From an uncultured Bacteroides sp. (lineage in GTDB: Bacteria > Bacteroidota > Bacteroidia > Bacteroidales > Bacteroidaceae): a stretch of 64,000 bases of DNA. This document shows, in pieces, positions 35,781 through 44,012 of this stretch (positions are counted from its first letter, which is position 1; each line of letters begins with the position of its first letter). The stretch spans positions 469,001-533,000 of the forward strand of contig NZ_OY782857.1 in assembly GCF_963678425.1 (NCBI RefSeq), in the 5' to 3' direction. A program made the translations under genes and the position numbers. The notes under the pieces were generated by a model. That model was given only the letters and a program-made list of their open reading frames with translations, ran no database searches and was not told where the DNA came from.

Positions 35781-36117
35781 TTACCTGATAGAGGAAAAGT
35801 GTTTAACCATGTATTCCAGATCATTCACCACTGTTAATGGGCTGGCGATATCTGATCTTAGTAACAAATAGGATTGTAACTCTTTCAGTTTAATTGGGGT
35901 TTCAAATCCTCCATCTATGAAAGTTACTGATTTATTGGTTATAAGTTCTAGTCTTTTGGATTCTTCCAGTAAACGTGTATTAAAGTCATTAACGGATACC
36001 ATACCATTTTTGAAATAATATGTAATACTTTGATTTTCTGAGGCTGTAGATTCTATAATAAATGCATTATCTACTATGTCGAATCCTACTGTGTAATTGT
36101 ATTTTAGTGTCTATCAT
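35781..36117 (-). pseudogene. Third gene of the island operon, apparent one-base insertion
   Basis: An ATG at 36117 overlaps the stop of the preceding gene (ATGA), giving MIDTK. In the next frame, after one extra A in the AAAA run, the protein continues YNYTVGFDIVDNAFIIESTA through KNGMVSVNDFNTRLLEESKR to the stop at 35781. The region is 337 bases, one more than 111 codons plus stop, exactly as expected for a single insertion. If the frameshift is real, only the internal ATG at 36002 (73 residues) is usable. The family is unknown to me. The ATGA overlap shows translational coupling with the middle gene. Confidence 0.7.
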
Positions 36118-37271
36118 TTGAGTTGAAACTTCAATTCATCATCTATGAAATGATTGGGTTTCCATCCTTTTAGAAGTTTGTCAACCAAAAATGTGTCTAT
36201 GGCAGATACGACATTGCCAACAATAGGTATAAAACCAAATATTTGAGTAACTGCGAAGCGAGTCCCCTTAACCCATTTTTTGTCCGCAAGTGTTTCTTTT
36301 GTAATCTCTTCAATATATTTGTTTATGAGACTTGAGTCAAGAGGTACAGTTTTTAGCCATTCTCTAAATTTGTCACCTTGGACTAAAAGTTTGACTAACT
36401 CTTTGCCATTTATTGTTTTGTTTATAAATGCTTCTCCGACACTCGGATATTCCGTTAAGATGTGTTGGTTAAATAAATCAATCTGTTCTCCGCTTTTTAT
36501 GGATTTCTGTACGGAATCAGTAAGCTGCAATCCGATCAAAGACGAATATTCTTTATCAGTAACAAGTTCACTCTCGAATTGTCCTGCAATGTAATTGTCC
36601 CCTCTGGACTCCATTAATGCAAGGATAAATCCTGCGTAATCAAAAGAATAAGCTATTCCTTTTTGTGAACGGATTTTGTTGATTAATTCTACATCGATAT
36701 TTGAATTAATGGAATAAGTATCGAAAGGCATGACATGTACACTATCTTTTTCTATTTCAAATATCAAATCTTGCGGGATATTATATTCCGGTATGCTCGT
36801 TCTCAATAATTCAGGAATAGCCTTTTGAATATATAATTGGTTAGAAAAATCATTGATTATATGATCTTTGACTTCAGGAATATATGAAAAGGCAGATGTT
36901 ATTTTTGAGAATCTGTCAGAAAAAGCTATACTTTTTGTGCTATTGCGAATGACAGATTGGTGTGCTTCATAAAGTACGGATGATAACGACTCATCTTTCT
37001 TTTGGACAATGAGACAGCCATAATGTTTTTCATTCTCTACAGGCACTGCAGGTACACCAAATATCTCTTGGCGAATATGCAATTTGATTCTGCCGGAGCT
37101 TATTAACTCGTTTAATAAATCCTCTCCAAAGTAAATTAACAATGTCGCTAGTTCTTCTTTGTAGACCAGCACATTTACTTCGCCATAGAACAACATCGTA
37201 TCTATCAGAAATACTATGTCGATTTTCTGATTGCCGGATTTCTTTGATTTGATGCAAACTTTTTCAAACAT
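36114..37271 (-). CDS. Middle gene of the island operon; unknown protein with C-terminal hydrophobic segment
   Basis: I do not recognise the family by name. The ATG at 37271 (MFEKVCIKSK) is preferred to a TTG at 37295. The N-terminal half has an alternating strand pattern (KIDIVFLIDTMLFYGEVNVL, LLNELISSGRIKLHIRQEIF) that recalls nuclease-type folds such as PLD but without a clear HKD motif. The C-terminus has a hydrophobic hairpin, FAVTQIFGFIPIVGNVVSAI, then DTFLVDKLLKGWKPNHFIDD. This suggests an N-terminal sensor or enzyme and a C-terminal membrane-interacting effector, as in abortive-infection proteins. The function is inference. Confidence 0.75.
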   Translation of the reverse strand: MFEKVCIKSKKSGNQKIDIVFLIDTMLFYGEVNVLVYKEELATLLIYFGEDLLNELISSGRIKLHIRQEIFGVPAVPVENEKHYGCLIVQKKDESLSSVLYEAHQSVIRNSTKSIAFSDRFSKITSAFSYIPEVKDHIINDFSNQLYIQKAIPELLRTSIPEYNIPQDLIFEIEKDSVHVMPFDTYSINSNIDVELINKIRSQKGIAYSFDYAGFILALMESRGDNYIAGQFESELVTDKEYSSLIGLQLTDSVQKSIKSGEQIDLFNQHILTEYPSVGEAFINKTINGKELVKLLVQGDKFREWLKTVPLDSSLINKYIEEITKETLADKKWVKGTRFAVTQIFGFIPIVGNVVSAIDTFLVDKLLKGWKPNHFIDDELKFQLK

Positions 37272-37281
37272 AGAGTTGAAT

Positions 37282-37620
37282 TTATAGTGATTCAAAAAAC
37301 TTTTTTACATCACCTATTGGGGTGATGTTATTGAAGACAGCAATGACGTTTCCTTTAATAGAGCTTTCTTTGACCTCTATATTCCCCGATGAATGATTAA
37401 AAGAGAAACAATATCTTTTGCGATCAACTACCATCCATAGGATATTTGCAGGTGCGCCATCGTACTCCTTAACTTGTATGTCTTCTGTAGCACGCCAAAT
37501 TACACCTCCTATTAGGGCAAAAGCTATTTCGTTGACGTTATTAGCATGATGATCTGCTCGTCCAATTACTCCGCTAAAATATTTTTTCAGTAAGTCTATT
37601 CCGTTAATTGTTAGTGCCAT
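37282..37620 (-). CDS. First gene of the island operon; small unknown protein
   Basis: This protein of 112 residues begins MALTINGIDLLKKYFSGVIG and has the segment GRADHHANNVNEIAFALIGG, whose His-His pair and Asn run look conserved, then ILWMVVDRKRYCFSFNH with strong beta character. It seems a compact alpha/beta domain of unknown role. It is the promoter-proximal gene of the operon and its stop lies 10 bases before the ATG of the middle gene. A -7 box is 27 bases upstream. I recall similar small proteins near integrases but cannot attach a family name. Confidence 0.75.
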   Translation of the reverse strand: MALTINGIDLLKKYFSGVIGRADHHANNVNEIAFALIGGVIWRATEDIQVKEYDGAPANILWMVVDRKRYCFSFNHSSGNIEVKESSIKGNVIAVFNNITPIGDVKKFFESL

Positions 37621-37646
37621 ATATTTAAAGGTTTTATATTATATTT

Positions 37647-37654
37647 CAAATGTA
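37647..37654 (-). promoter_or_regulatory. Promoter -7 box for the three-gene island operon
   Basis: On the minus strand the bases read TACATTTG, the same box as for the serine recombinase of the island. It lies 26 bases before the ATG at 37620. No -33 TTTG at the usual spacing was found. Confidence 0.55.
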
Positions 37655-37699
37655 CATAAAAATATCTTTAATTATCCTTTGTATCGAATAAAAAAGATT

Positions 37700-37819
37700 T
37701 TATGGATAGAACGTACCTAATTGTCTTTGTACGGATACAGGAATCAGAAGTTCTTTGAACTCTAGATTCTGGCGATGCATGATAAGAACCACGCATTTAT
37801 CGGATGAACCTTTTTTCAT
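37700..37819 (-). CDS. 39-residue possible small ORF
   Basis: ATG 37819 opens MKKGSSDKCVVLIMHRQNLE and ends in TFYP at 37700. It lies in the same orientation as its neighbours between the integrase and the operon promoter. It could be a real small protein or a chance frame. There is no recognisable motif. Confidence 0.25.
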   Translation of the reverse strand: MKKGSSDKCVVLIMHRQNLEFKELLIPVSVQRQLGTFYP

Positions 37820-37833
37820 CTTTATTATATATT

Positions 37834-37872
37834 GTTTTTACAAATACGGGATTTTCCCGTATTTGTAAAAAC
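37834..37872. terminator. Perfect 18-bp hairpin between integrase and operon
   Basis: GTTTTTACAAATACGGGA at 37834-37851 is the exact complement of 37855-37872, with a TTT loop. It lies 22 bases past the integrase stop and can work as a bidirectional terminator; the perfect symmetry also fits a protein-binding palindrome. Confidence 0.75.
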
Positions 37873-37894
37873 AGAAATCTATTAGAATGCTTTA

Positions 37895-39193
37895 TCAAGC
37901 AGAAACTTTATATAGACCACTTATTGCACTAGGCAAACTACTATCCATGGAGCTGTTATAATAGTGCTTTTCTATCATTTCTACTGAAGTCCCAGCCCAT
38001 TGAGACACGGTTATAACTGGTATTTTACCAATGCTTAAAGAGTGTGTAATTGAAGTATGCCTAAAATCATAAGCACAAAGTTCTGGATCTAAACCCATTA
38101 CACCTGAAACCATCTTTAGCCATTTATTCAGATTTCTATTGAGTTGTTTCAATAATCCCTCTTTTCCGTCTTTTAATCCTTGTGCTCTTTCTTCTGAATA
38201 AAGCGGAAGTATGTAGTTGTTATCAGATTGCCCTGCATACTTGTTTATAATAAATTCAACCTCTGGTGTTAATGGAAAAGTAGCAAGTTTACGTTTTGAT
38301 TTGTTAGATATAGAGGCCTTTTTCTTTGGTACATAGCGAACAAAATTCTTGCCTGATTGGTTCGTAATATTTTCTTTCTTAAAGAGAATAACGTCACATG
38401 GGCGCATAAATGTTCCCAGCATCAACATACAAGTATCATGAAATAACTGAACTTTCTCTATGTTATATTTACCTTGTACAGTCGTAAGGTCTAAATTTGC
38501 AAATACTTTTATTTGCTCTGTGGTTAATGTATATGGTAATTCACAAATTCTTTCGTTAATATCACGATCTGTGAATTTGAATTTATTAATCTTTGATTTA
38601 TCAAAATCAACAGATTTGTTCTTATCAGCACGATTTATCAATGAAACAAACAACTTAGTAAGACCCTCGTAGTCATCCCCCTTTCGTTTAACAATTATCC
38701 AATCTTTAAAGGCATCACAGAAAGTTTCATCCAATGCACAAAAGGTCATTTTCTTTGAAGTGGTTTCCTTTAGATAGGGCTCAAACTCATAAAGTCTCTT
38801 TTGAAGTTTTTCATAGCATTTATAGTTGCATCCTCCAGTAGGTTTCATTTTTTCATCATTAATAACCATATCAATAAAATCGAAAATAGAGTTGACTTGC
38901 TCAGAATCAATGCGTTTATTATCAAAGTATGAATACAATGCTTCTAAGGAAATACTGGGATTTTCTTCCAGTACATCAGCATATCGCTTCTTAAATTTAT
39001 TGATTTCCTGATTGTTTATATCAGAATTAGGACTTTTATAAAACTGGCAAGTCTTAGAGTTCCAGTTCTTTACGGAAAACCCTCCAACTAATAAGTTTGA
39101 TACAGATTTATACTTTCGTGGCTTTCCACTTTCAGAGAAACAGAGACTAAGAGTTTTCCCTCCTTTTTGGAGACAATAATACAATCTTATCAT
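37895..39193 (-). CDS. Tyrosine recombinase/integrase of the tRNA-Met island
   Basis: The catalytic Arg is in GTFMRPCDVILFKKENI. The beta-hairpin Lys lies near YVPKKKASISNKSKRKLATF. The second Arg is in YDFRHTSITHSL, where the usual His three residues before the Arg is Tyr. GTSVEMIEKHYYN holds the nucleophile Tyr. An N-terminal SAM-like domain spans about residues 85-200. The ATG at 39193 (MIRLYYCLQKGG) fits the family start; the frame extends upstream only to a TTG at 39271. The length is about 432 residues. The gene lies 250 bases from the tRNA-Met end, the classic layout of an island integrase. Confidence 0.92.
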   Translation of the reverse strand: MIRLYYCLQKGGKTLSLCFSESGKPRKYKSVSNLLVGGFSVKNWNSKTCQFYKSPNSDINNQEINKFKKRYADVLEENPSISLEALYSYFDNKRIDSEQVNSIFDFIDMVINDEKMKPTGGCNYKCYEKLQKRLYEFEPYLKETTSKKMTFCALDETFCDAFKDWIIVKRKGDDYEGLTKLFVSLINRADKNKSVDFDKSKINKFKFTDRDINERICELPYTLTTEQIKVFANLDLTTVQGKYNIEKVQLFHDTCMLMLGTFMRPCDVILFKKENITNQSGKNFVRYVPKKKASISNKSKRKLATFPLTPEVEFIINKYAGQSDNNYILPLYSEERAQGLKDGKEGLLKQLNRNLNKWLKMVSGVMGLDPELCAYDFRHTSITHSLSIGKIPVITVSQWAGTSVEMIEKHYYNSSMDSSLPSAISGLYKVSA

Positions 39194-39406
39194 AAATGAT
39201 AATTTTAAATTGTTAATAAAAGAATCTCGCCTTAGTTCCTTAAAAAGATGGTATACAAAAAGAGTACACAATTAGAGGTTTATTTATGAGAGCGGGGGAA
39301 CCAATAAAAAGGCCATTTTGTTCAACGCCATGGAACAAATCAATTTAAAATGCTCATTTACAATACTTTCTGTTTCTTATATTCGGTTTTAGTAGATAAA
39401 AAAAGA

Positions 39407-39437
39407 AGCGTCAATCATGTTGAAAAACGCTTCTTTA
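39407..39437 (-). terminator. Hairpin downstream of tRNA-Met (repeated at 33418-33457)
   Basis: AAAGAAGCGT and ACGCTTCTTT can pair around a 10-base loop. Read on the minus strand it follows the tRNA 3' end and is a T-run terminator. A near copy (GAAGCAT...ATGCTTC) stands at the far att site, so the repeated unit includes this terminator. Confidence 0.75.
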
Positions 39438-39466
39438 TGTGAGGTGGGCCATCTTGGGCTTGAACC
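39429..39466 (+). mobile_element. Proximal attachment site overlapping tRNA-Met 3' end
   Basis: The 20-base core 39439-39458 equals 33459-33478. It covers the acceptor stem and part of the T arm, the usual crossover region of tRNA-targeting tyrosine integrases. Confidence 0.85.
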
Positions 39467-39518
39467 AAGGACCTCCAGATTATGAGTCTGTTGCTCTAAC
39501 CAACTGAGCTAAAAGCCC
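39445..39518 (-). tRNA. tRNA-Met (CAT)
   Basis: On the minus strand the gene begins GGGCTTTTAGCTCAGTTGGT. The D arm is GCTC...GAGC, the anticodon loop CTCATAA gives CAT, and the T arm CTTGG TTCAAGC CCAAG is perfect. The acceptor stem GGGCTTT/ATGGCCC has one T-T mismatch. CCA is not encoded. CAT fits Met (elongator); a lysidine-modified Ile tRNA cannot be excluded from sequence alone. It is the target of the island at its 3' end. Confidence 0.9.
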
Positions 39519-39649
39519 ATGCGTCCTTTATTTGGATGCGGGTACAAAAGTAGAAAGTTTTCGTGAATTATGCAAGACTTTCGAAGAAAAAGAGAAAAAA
39601 AACATCCAAAGCAAGTAAGTTATGACTGTGAAACTTAATTAAACCGGTC

Positions 39650-39680
39650 GCCAAGTTAAGAACCTAAATCTTAACTTGGC
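39650..39680. repeat. Inverted repeat in the tRNA-Met/HAD gap
   Basis: GCCAAGTTAAG at 39650-39660 is the exact complement of 39670-39680 with a nine-base loop. No T-run follows, so a terminator is uncertain. A second, wider pair, ACCTGATTTTC (39917-39927) and GAAAATCAGGT (39995-40005), lies 240 bases on. The gap 39519-40155 holds no credible gene. Confidence 0.6.
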
Positions 39681-40116
39681 ATCCAGAGTTAATTGGCATT
39701 TCCACTTTCAAGAATTGAAGAAAAACGAGATAAACATTCATGTTAGGAAAAAGCCAGTCGAGAAATTAAAAATGAACAAAAAATAATAGTTTAGCGTGCG
39801 TCTAGTTTGTGTAATTCTATATTTCAATACTGTTTCTGTTTCTTCTGTTGCAAAGTAAAGCAAAAAAATCCGATGCCCAATAAAACGGCATTGGACAATT
39901 GACACCAACAATACAGACCTGATTTTCAATAGCATGATGCATATTTCAGCATTAAAACAAGAATCTGATATTGGACAAATGCATAATCAAAGCAGAAAAT
40001 CAGGTTCAAAATGGATATTATTTATATGTTTAGGCCGTAATATTAATCCTATTTCTTTTTATTTGCTTTTTTTCTGAAAGCACTTATATCTATCAATTAT
40101 CTATAAAGAAAATATG

Positions 40117-40124
40117 TATCTTTG
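40117..40124 (+). promoter_or_regulatory. Promoter -7 box for the HAD phosphatase
   Basis: TATCTTTG matches TAnnTTTG and ends 31 bases before the ATG at 40156. Confidence 0.5.
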
Positions 40125-40155
40125 CCCCGCAAATAACAAATAACTTATTTGCAAC

Positions 40156-40809
40156 ATGAAAAAAGAGTACCAATATCTACTGCTCGATTTAGACGGAACA
40201 ATAACCGATCCCATGATTGGCATCACCCGTTCTGTGCAATATGCCTTATCATTCTTTGGAATTAAAGTTCTCAATCTGGAGGAACTTTGTCCTTTCATTG
40301 GACCTCCCCTTAAAGATTCATTTAAAGAGTTCTATCATTTCACAGACGAACAGGCAAGTCTTGCTTTGAAAAAATACAGAGAATACTTTGCTGCTAAAGG
40401 AATGTTTGAGAACAATGTATATGAAGGTATCGAAGAATTTCTTCAATCGCAAGTGAACAAGGGAAGAACAATCATGATTGCTACCTCAAAGCCGGAAACT
40501 TTTGCGAAACAGATTCTGGAGCATTTCAAACTTGATCACTACTTTTCTTTTATTGGAGGAGCTACCTTAGACGGAATCCGTTCAACAAAAACAGATGTTA
40601 TCAAGTACGTACTGGAATCAAACCAAATCACAGATTTATCTGGTGCAATAATGATTGGAGACCGTAAACATGACATTGAAGGCGCTAAGAATAATGGCAT
40701 AGATTCCATCGGTGTGCTTTACGGATATGGCGATAAAGCTGAACTTGAAAAGGCTGAAGCTGATTTTATTGTTGAAAGCATTGACGGATTAAAGTCAATA
40801 CTACTATAG
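40156..40809 (+). CDS. HAD hydrolase, phosphoglycolate phosphatase-like
   Basis: The HAD motif I is LLLDLDGTITDPMIG with the nucleophile Asp and the acid/base Asp. The cap domain begins around residue 20 (TRSVQYALSFFGI). Motif II IMIATSKPETFAKQIL and motif III/IV IMIGDRKHDIEGAKNNGIDS are intact. The length of 217 residues fits phosphoglycolate phosphatase or a similar sugar-phosphate phosphatase. The substrate is not settled. A hairpin terminator may follow at 40835. Confidence 0.9.
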   Translation: MKKEYQYLLLDLDGTITDPMIGITRSVQYALSFFGIKVLNLEELCPFIGPPLKDSFKEFYHFTDEQASLALKKYREYFAAKGMFENNVYEGIEEFLQSQVNKGRTIMIATSKPETFAKQILEHFKLDHYFSFIGGATLDGIRSTKTDVIKYVLESNQITDLSGAIMIGDRKHDIEGAKNNGIDSIGVLYGYGDKAELEKAEADFIVESIDGLKSILL

Positions 40810-40834
40810 ATAAATCCCTGTAAAATAATGCAAG

Positions 40835-40866
40835 AATCTTGATGCATTATCTAATTGTATCAAGAT
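40835..40866 (+). terminator. Hairpin after the HAD gene
   Basis: ATCTTGAT at 40836-40843 pairs with ATCAAGAT at 40859-40866, and one more pair extends it with a loop of about 15 bases. It lies 26 bases past the stop. Confidence 0.4.
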
Positions 40867-40939
40867 CCTTGATTATTAATTATATCACCCGACCTTTTCG
40901 AGCAAAAATTCAATTAAATAGAAAGTAAGAAAATTACAA

Positions 40940-41341
40940 CTATTTACCATATATAACTTTTAGTACCTTTCCATCCTTTTTCTGAATTTCTACATAAGGA
41001 ACTCCTCCTTGGCAACCTTTAGGAAGTGTACCTTCAATAATCCATACACCATTCCTTAGTTCTATACAGTATGGCCGACTAGCATATACTTTCTGACCAT
41101 AAATAGAGAACAATATTACCTCAGCTATTTTCATTGCAGTTTCTTCATTAGGAACTATATCTCTTGTCACACCATGACTTGTTTCAAGGTTTCTTGATCG
41201 AAATTCAGCATAGGCAGAATCAACTTTTATCCAATCCTTAGCAATTGATATATTATTTTCTTTTTGATGAACTTCTTCATGGGTCTTCTTACAAGAAATA
41301 AATGTTGCTAAAACAAGCAAAACGGCACATAGGTATTTCAT
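40940..41341 (-). CDS. Lipoprotein with NTF2-fold immunity-like domain
   Basis: A lipobox (FISC near residue 17) predicts a lipid anchor. The segment HGVTRDIVPNEETAMKIAEV and the C-terminal NGVWIIEGTLPKGCQGGVPYVEIQ match the NTF2-fold immunity domain of polymorphic toxin systems (Imm-NTF2-2). The length of 133 residues fits. No toxin gene is nearby, so this is an orphan, either a retained resistance to neighbouring cells' toxins or a family with a second role. It is preceded by a plus-strand HAD gene and is convergent with it. Confidence 0.75.
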   Translation of the reverse strand: MKYLCAVLLVLATFISCKKTHEEVHQKENNISIAKDWIKVDSAYAEFRSRNLETSHGVTRDIVPNEETAMKIAEVILFSIYGQKVYASRPYCIELRNGVWIIEGTLPKGCQGGVPYVEIQKKDGKVLKVIYGK

Positions 41342-41656
41342 AACAGTCTATTTTAATTTGACAAATATATAAACAAATTGATTATAAATATAAAATTAAA
41401 ATAAATTTCTTTCAATATATATATATTGCAAATATAGAATACATCATAAATAAATCCATAGCTCAATGGTTCAACAATTATTCACCAATGGATTTTATTT
41501 TCCGGTGAATGATTTCATTTTATTGGCGGGCCATTTGTTGAAAGAAAAAGGCACAATTGTTAACGAATGTTTTCAAACAAACATAAAAAGTCTATATTTG
41601 ACAATATAATTATTCGTATGCATAGTTTTATCAAATCTAACCAACTGATAAACAAC

Positions 41657-41823
41657 AATGAAACACATTTTAACTCAAAACAACCCCTCGAAACAGAAAT
41701 ATATAAGGTCATTTTCCGTCCTACTATTTTACTTTTAGAGATAACTATTTGAAAATAAGGCGCGGGCAACTTTATACCACCCTGTTAATATACAAAAATA
41801 TGGTATAGTTCCCCGCGCCTATT
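41657..41823 (+). repeat. Dispersed noncoding element, copy 1
   Basis: About 167 bases here align in the same orientation and at full length with 51536-51702. Shared blocks include AAACAC.TTTTTAACTCAA, TTTTACTTTT, ATAACTA, ATAAG.CGCGG and CCACCC. The right end forms a hairpin (GGCGCGGG...CCCCGCGCC), which on the minus strand would also terminate the GH97 transcript. The remaining 41342-41656 stretch has no credible gene. Confidence 0.7.
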
Positions 41824-41852
41824 CTGAGTAGCCCAATATCGGACCAACTACT

Positions 41853-43985
41853 TTATAACTTCTTTAAGCCTTTCAGCTCTTTTGCATCCTTTGCTTCGAT
41901 AATGCTGATAGCATAACCTCCACCTGGAGCTGCCTTCAACGTGATTTTGGATTTGCCGGTTACCACAACTTTCTTTATGGTATATGCTGAAGGATTCTTT
42001 TCATAATGTGCATCGGCCGCATCACAATAAATGGTTGCAATGTACTTTTTACCCGGATCAAGGAAACCAAATGATAAGTTGGATACATGCCCATTCTCAT
42101 CACTTGTGTTACCTACAAACCAGTTATTCGTTCCTTTTGCCTTACGAGCTACTGTAATATAGTCACCTGGTTCTGCCTCCAGATACTTGCTGTCATCCCA
42201 GTCAACTGCTACATCTTTTATAAATTGGAAAGCATCCAGATATTTATTATAACTTTCGGGCAGATCGGCAGCCATTTGTAATGGACTATACATGGTTACA
42301 TAGAGCGCCAACTGACGAACTAATGTGCTGTGAACAAAAGAGTGCTTCCCTGGAAGGAAACTGATTCTGGTATCCAGAATACCGGGGGTATAATCCATCG
42401 GCCCACCCATTAAGCGGGTAAACGGAAGAATAGTAGTATGATCTGGATTACTTCCACCAAAAGCTTCATATTCTGTACCACGGGCAGATTCATTGCCTAT
42501 CAAATTGGGATAGGTACGACAAAGTCCTGTAGGACGAACAGCTTCGTGGGCATTAACCATGATTTTATATTCGGCAGCCTTGGTTACAGCATATAGATAG
42601 TGGTTTACCATCCATTGACCGTAATGATATTCTCCACGAGGGATAATATTGCCAACATAACCACTCTTCACTGCATTGTAGCCATTATCCACCATAAACT
42701 GATAGGCTTTATCCATATGGCGCTCATAGTTACGCACTGAAGAAGAGGTTTCATGATGCATTATCATTTTCACACCTTTGCTTGCTGCATATCGGTGAAG
42801 CTCCTTTACGTTGAAATCAGGATATGGAGTAACAAAGTCGAAAACATAATCTTTCGTTTTACCAAACCAGTCTTCCCAGCCTTCGTTCCATCCTTCTACC
42901 AACACCGCATCAAAACCATGCTTTGCAGCAAAATCAATATATTCTTTCACATGTGCAGTGTTCGCCGCATGCTTGCCATTCGGTTTCGTTTTTGAATAGT
43001 CTGTTACACCAAGTTTAACGGCGGGCACGTCGGTATAAGCCCAGGTACTTTTCCCTGTAATCATTTCCCACCAAACACCTACATACTTAATTGGCTTAAT
43101 CCAGGAAGTATCAGTATATTTACAAGGATCATTTAAATTAAGAATGGTTTTAGACGCCAATATATCACGTGCATCATCGCTCACAATGATTGTACGCCAA
43201 GGCGACTGGCAAGGTGTCTGCATATATCCTTTGTCACCAATGGCATCGGGGGTAAGCCATGATTCGAAAGTCATTGTCTTATCATCCAGATTAAGGTGCA
43301 TACAAGAGTAGTCAACCAATGCAGCTTCGTGAATATTGATATAAAGTCCATCCTTGCTCTTCATCATCAACGGGGTTTGTACTCCTGTGGGTGAGAAAGA
43401 TGTCTGCGAAGCGTTTGAAGTAATGGCTGCTTTCATCTTTCCACGGATCTCTGAGAGATTGGAAGTAACAGTACTGTATTCTTGTGTATCATAGTCTCCT
43501 GGTAACCAGAAAGCTTTATGATCTCCGGCCATGGCAAACTGAGTTTTCTCCTCTTTAATCACAAAGTAATTAAAGTTTTTTTGCTGAGGGAATTCATAAC
43601 GAAAGCCCAACCCATCATTATACAAACGAAAACGGATCACTATGCAGCGGTCGGCGGCCTGCTGGGTTAATGTTGCAGCCAGTTCATTGTAATGATTGCG
43701 AATGGTTTTCACTTCGCCCCAAACCGGATTCCAGTTTTCATCGAAAGTGCTTGTTTCAACGTTGGTTAAGGTAAAATCCTTCAGAAGACTTGGTTCCTCT
43801 TTGAGTTGAAGTCCCAATTTACTTTCATTAATAACAGGTTTGCTCTTGTAAGTCAGTTGATAAGTAGGGACACCATCCTTAACATTAAAATTCAGTTCCA
43901 GATTACCATCCGGAGACTTGATAGATTCAGCTTTTGTCATCAGAATCGAACAGGTTAAGAATAAAAACAGAAATGCTTTTCTCAT
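41853..43985 (-). CDS. Glycoside hydrolase family 97 alpha-glucosidase/galactosidase (SusB-like)
   Basis: GH97 enzymes act on alpha-glucosides or alpha-galactosides in the periplasm. A signal peptide (MRKAFLFLFLTCSILMTKAE) leads to the N-terminal beta-sandwich, then the TIM barrel with YVGVWWEMITGKSTWAYT, VLVEGWNEGWEDW, MIMHHETSSSVRN and VNAHEAVRPTGL. Glu rather than Asp in HHET and HEA fits the inverting, SusB-like group, and LIGNESARGTEYEA supplies the general-acid Glu. The length of 710 residues is right. The gene stands alone here, so the natural glycan is unknown. Confidence 0.94.
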   Translation of the reverse strand: MRKAFLFLFLTCSILMTKAESIKSPDGNLELNFNVKDGVPTYQLTYKSKPVINESKLGLQLKEEPSLLKDFTLTNVETSTFDENWNPVWGEVKTIRNHYNELAATLTQQAADRCIVIRFRLYNDGLGFRYEFPQQKNFNYFVIKEEKTQFAMAGDHKAFWLPGDYDTQEYSTVTSNLSEIRGKMKAAITSNASQTSFSPTGVQTPLMMKSKDGLYINIHEAALVDYSCMHLNLDDKTMTFESWLTPDAIGDKGYMQTPCQSPWRTIIVSDDARDILASKTILNLNDPCKYTDTSWIKPIKYVGVWWEMITGKSTWAYTDVPAVKLGVTDYSKTKPNGKHAANTAHVKEYIDFAAKHGFDAVLVEGWNEGWEDWFGKTKDYVFDFVTPYPDFNVKELHRYAASKGVKMIMHHETSSSVRNYERHMDKAYQFMVDNGYNAVKSGYVGNIIPRGEYHYGQWMVNHYLYAVTKAAEYKIMVNAHEAVRPTGLCRTYPNLIGNESARGTEYEAFGGSNPDHTTILPFTRLMGGPMDYTPGILDTRISFLPGKHSFVHSTLVRQLALYVTMYSPLQMAADLPESYNKYLDAFQFIKDVAVDWDDSKYLEAEPGDYITVARKAKGTNNWFVGNTSDENGHVSNLSFGFLDPGKKYIATIYCDAADAHYEKNPSAYTIKKVVVTGKSKITLKAAPGGGYAISIIEAKDAKELKGLKKL

Positions 43986-44012
43986 GATACTAATTGATAA
44001 TTTTATATTTGT

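Larger units (their letters stand above)
33449..39466. mobile_element. ~6 kb integrative element in tRNA-Met
   Basis: The element lies between the 38-bp att copies at 33449-33486 and 39429-39466. From the tRNA side it carries a tyrosine integrase (37895-39193), a palindrome, a three-gene operon of unknown function (37620-35781), a long noncoding stretch, a small HTH-like gene and a serine recombinase bracketed by direct repeats. It has no transfer or phage structural genes, so it is a satellite-sized genomic island that must rely on its own integrase or a helper. The intact tRNA is kept because the element carries a copy of its 3' end. Confidence 0.85.

Noticed and set aside
39738..39935. 65-codon minus-strand frame in the tRNA-Met to HAD gap
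   Set aside because: Phe/Arg-rich translation without motif, no promoter, and it crosses inverted repeats.
41560..41769. 69-codon minus-strand frame across the dispersed element
   Set aside because: The frame is not conserved in the second copy of the element, so the conservation is not coding.
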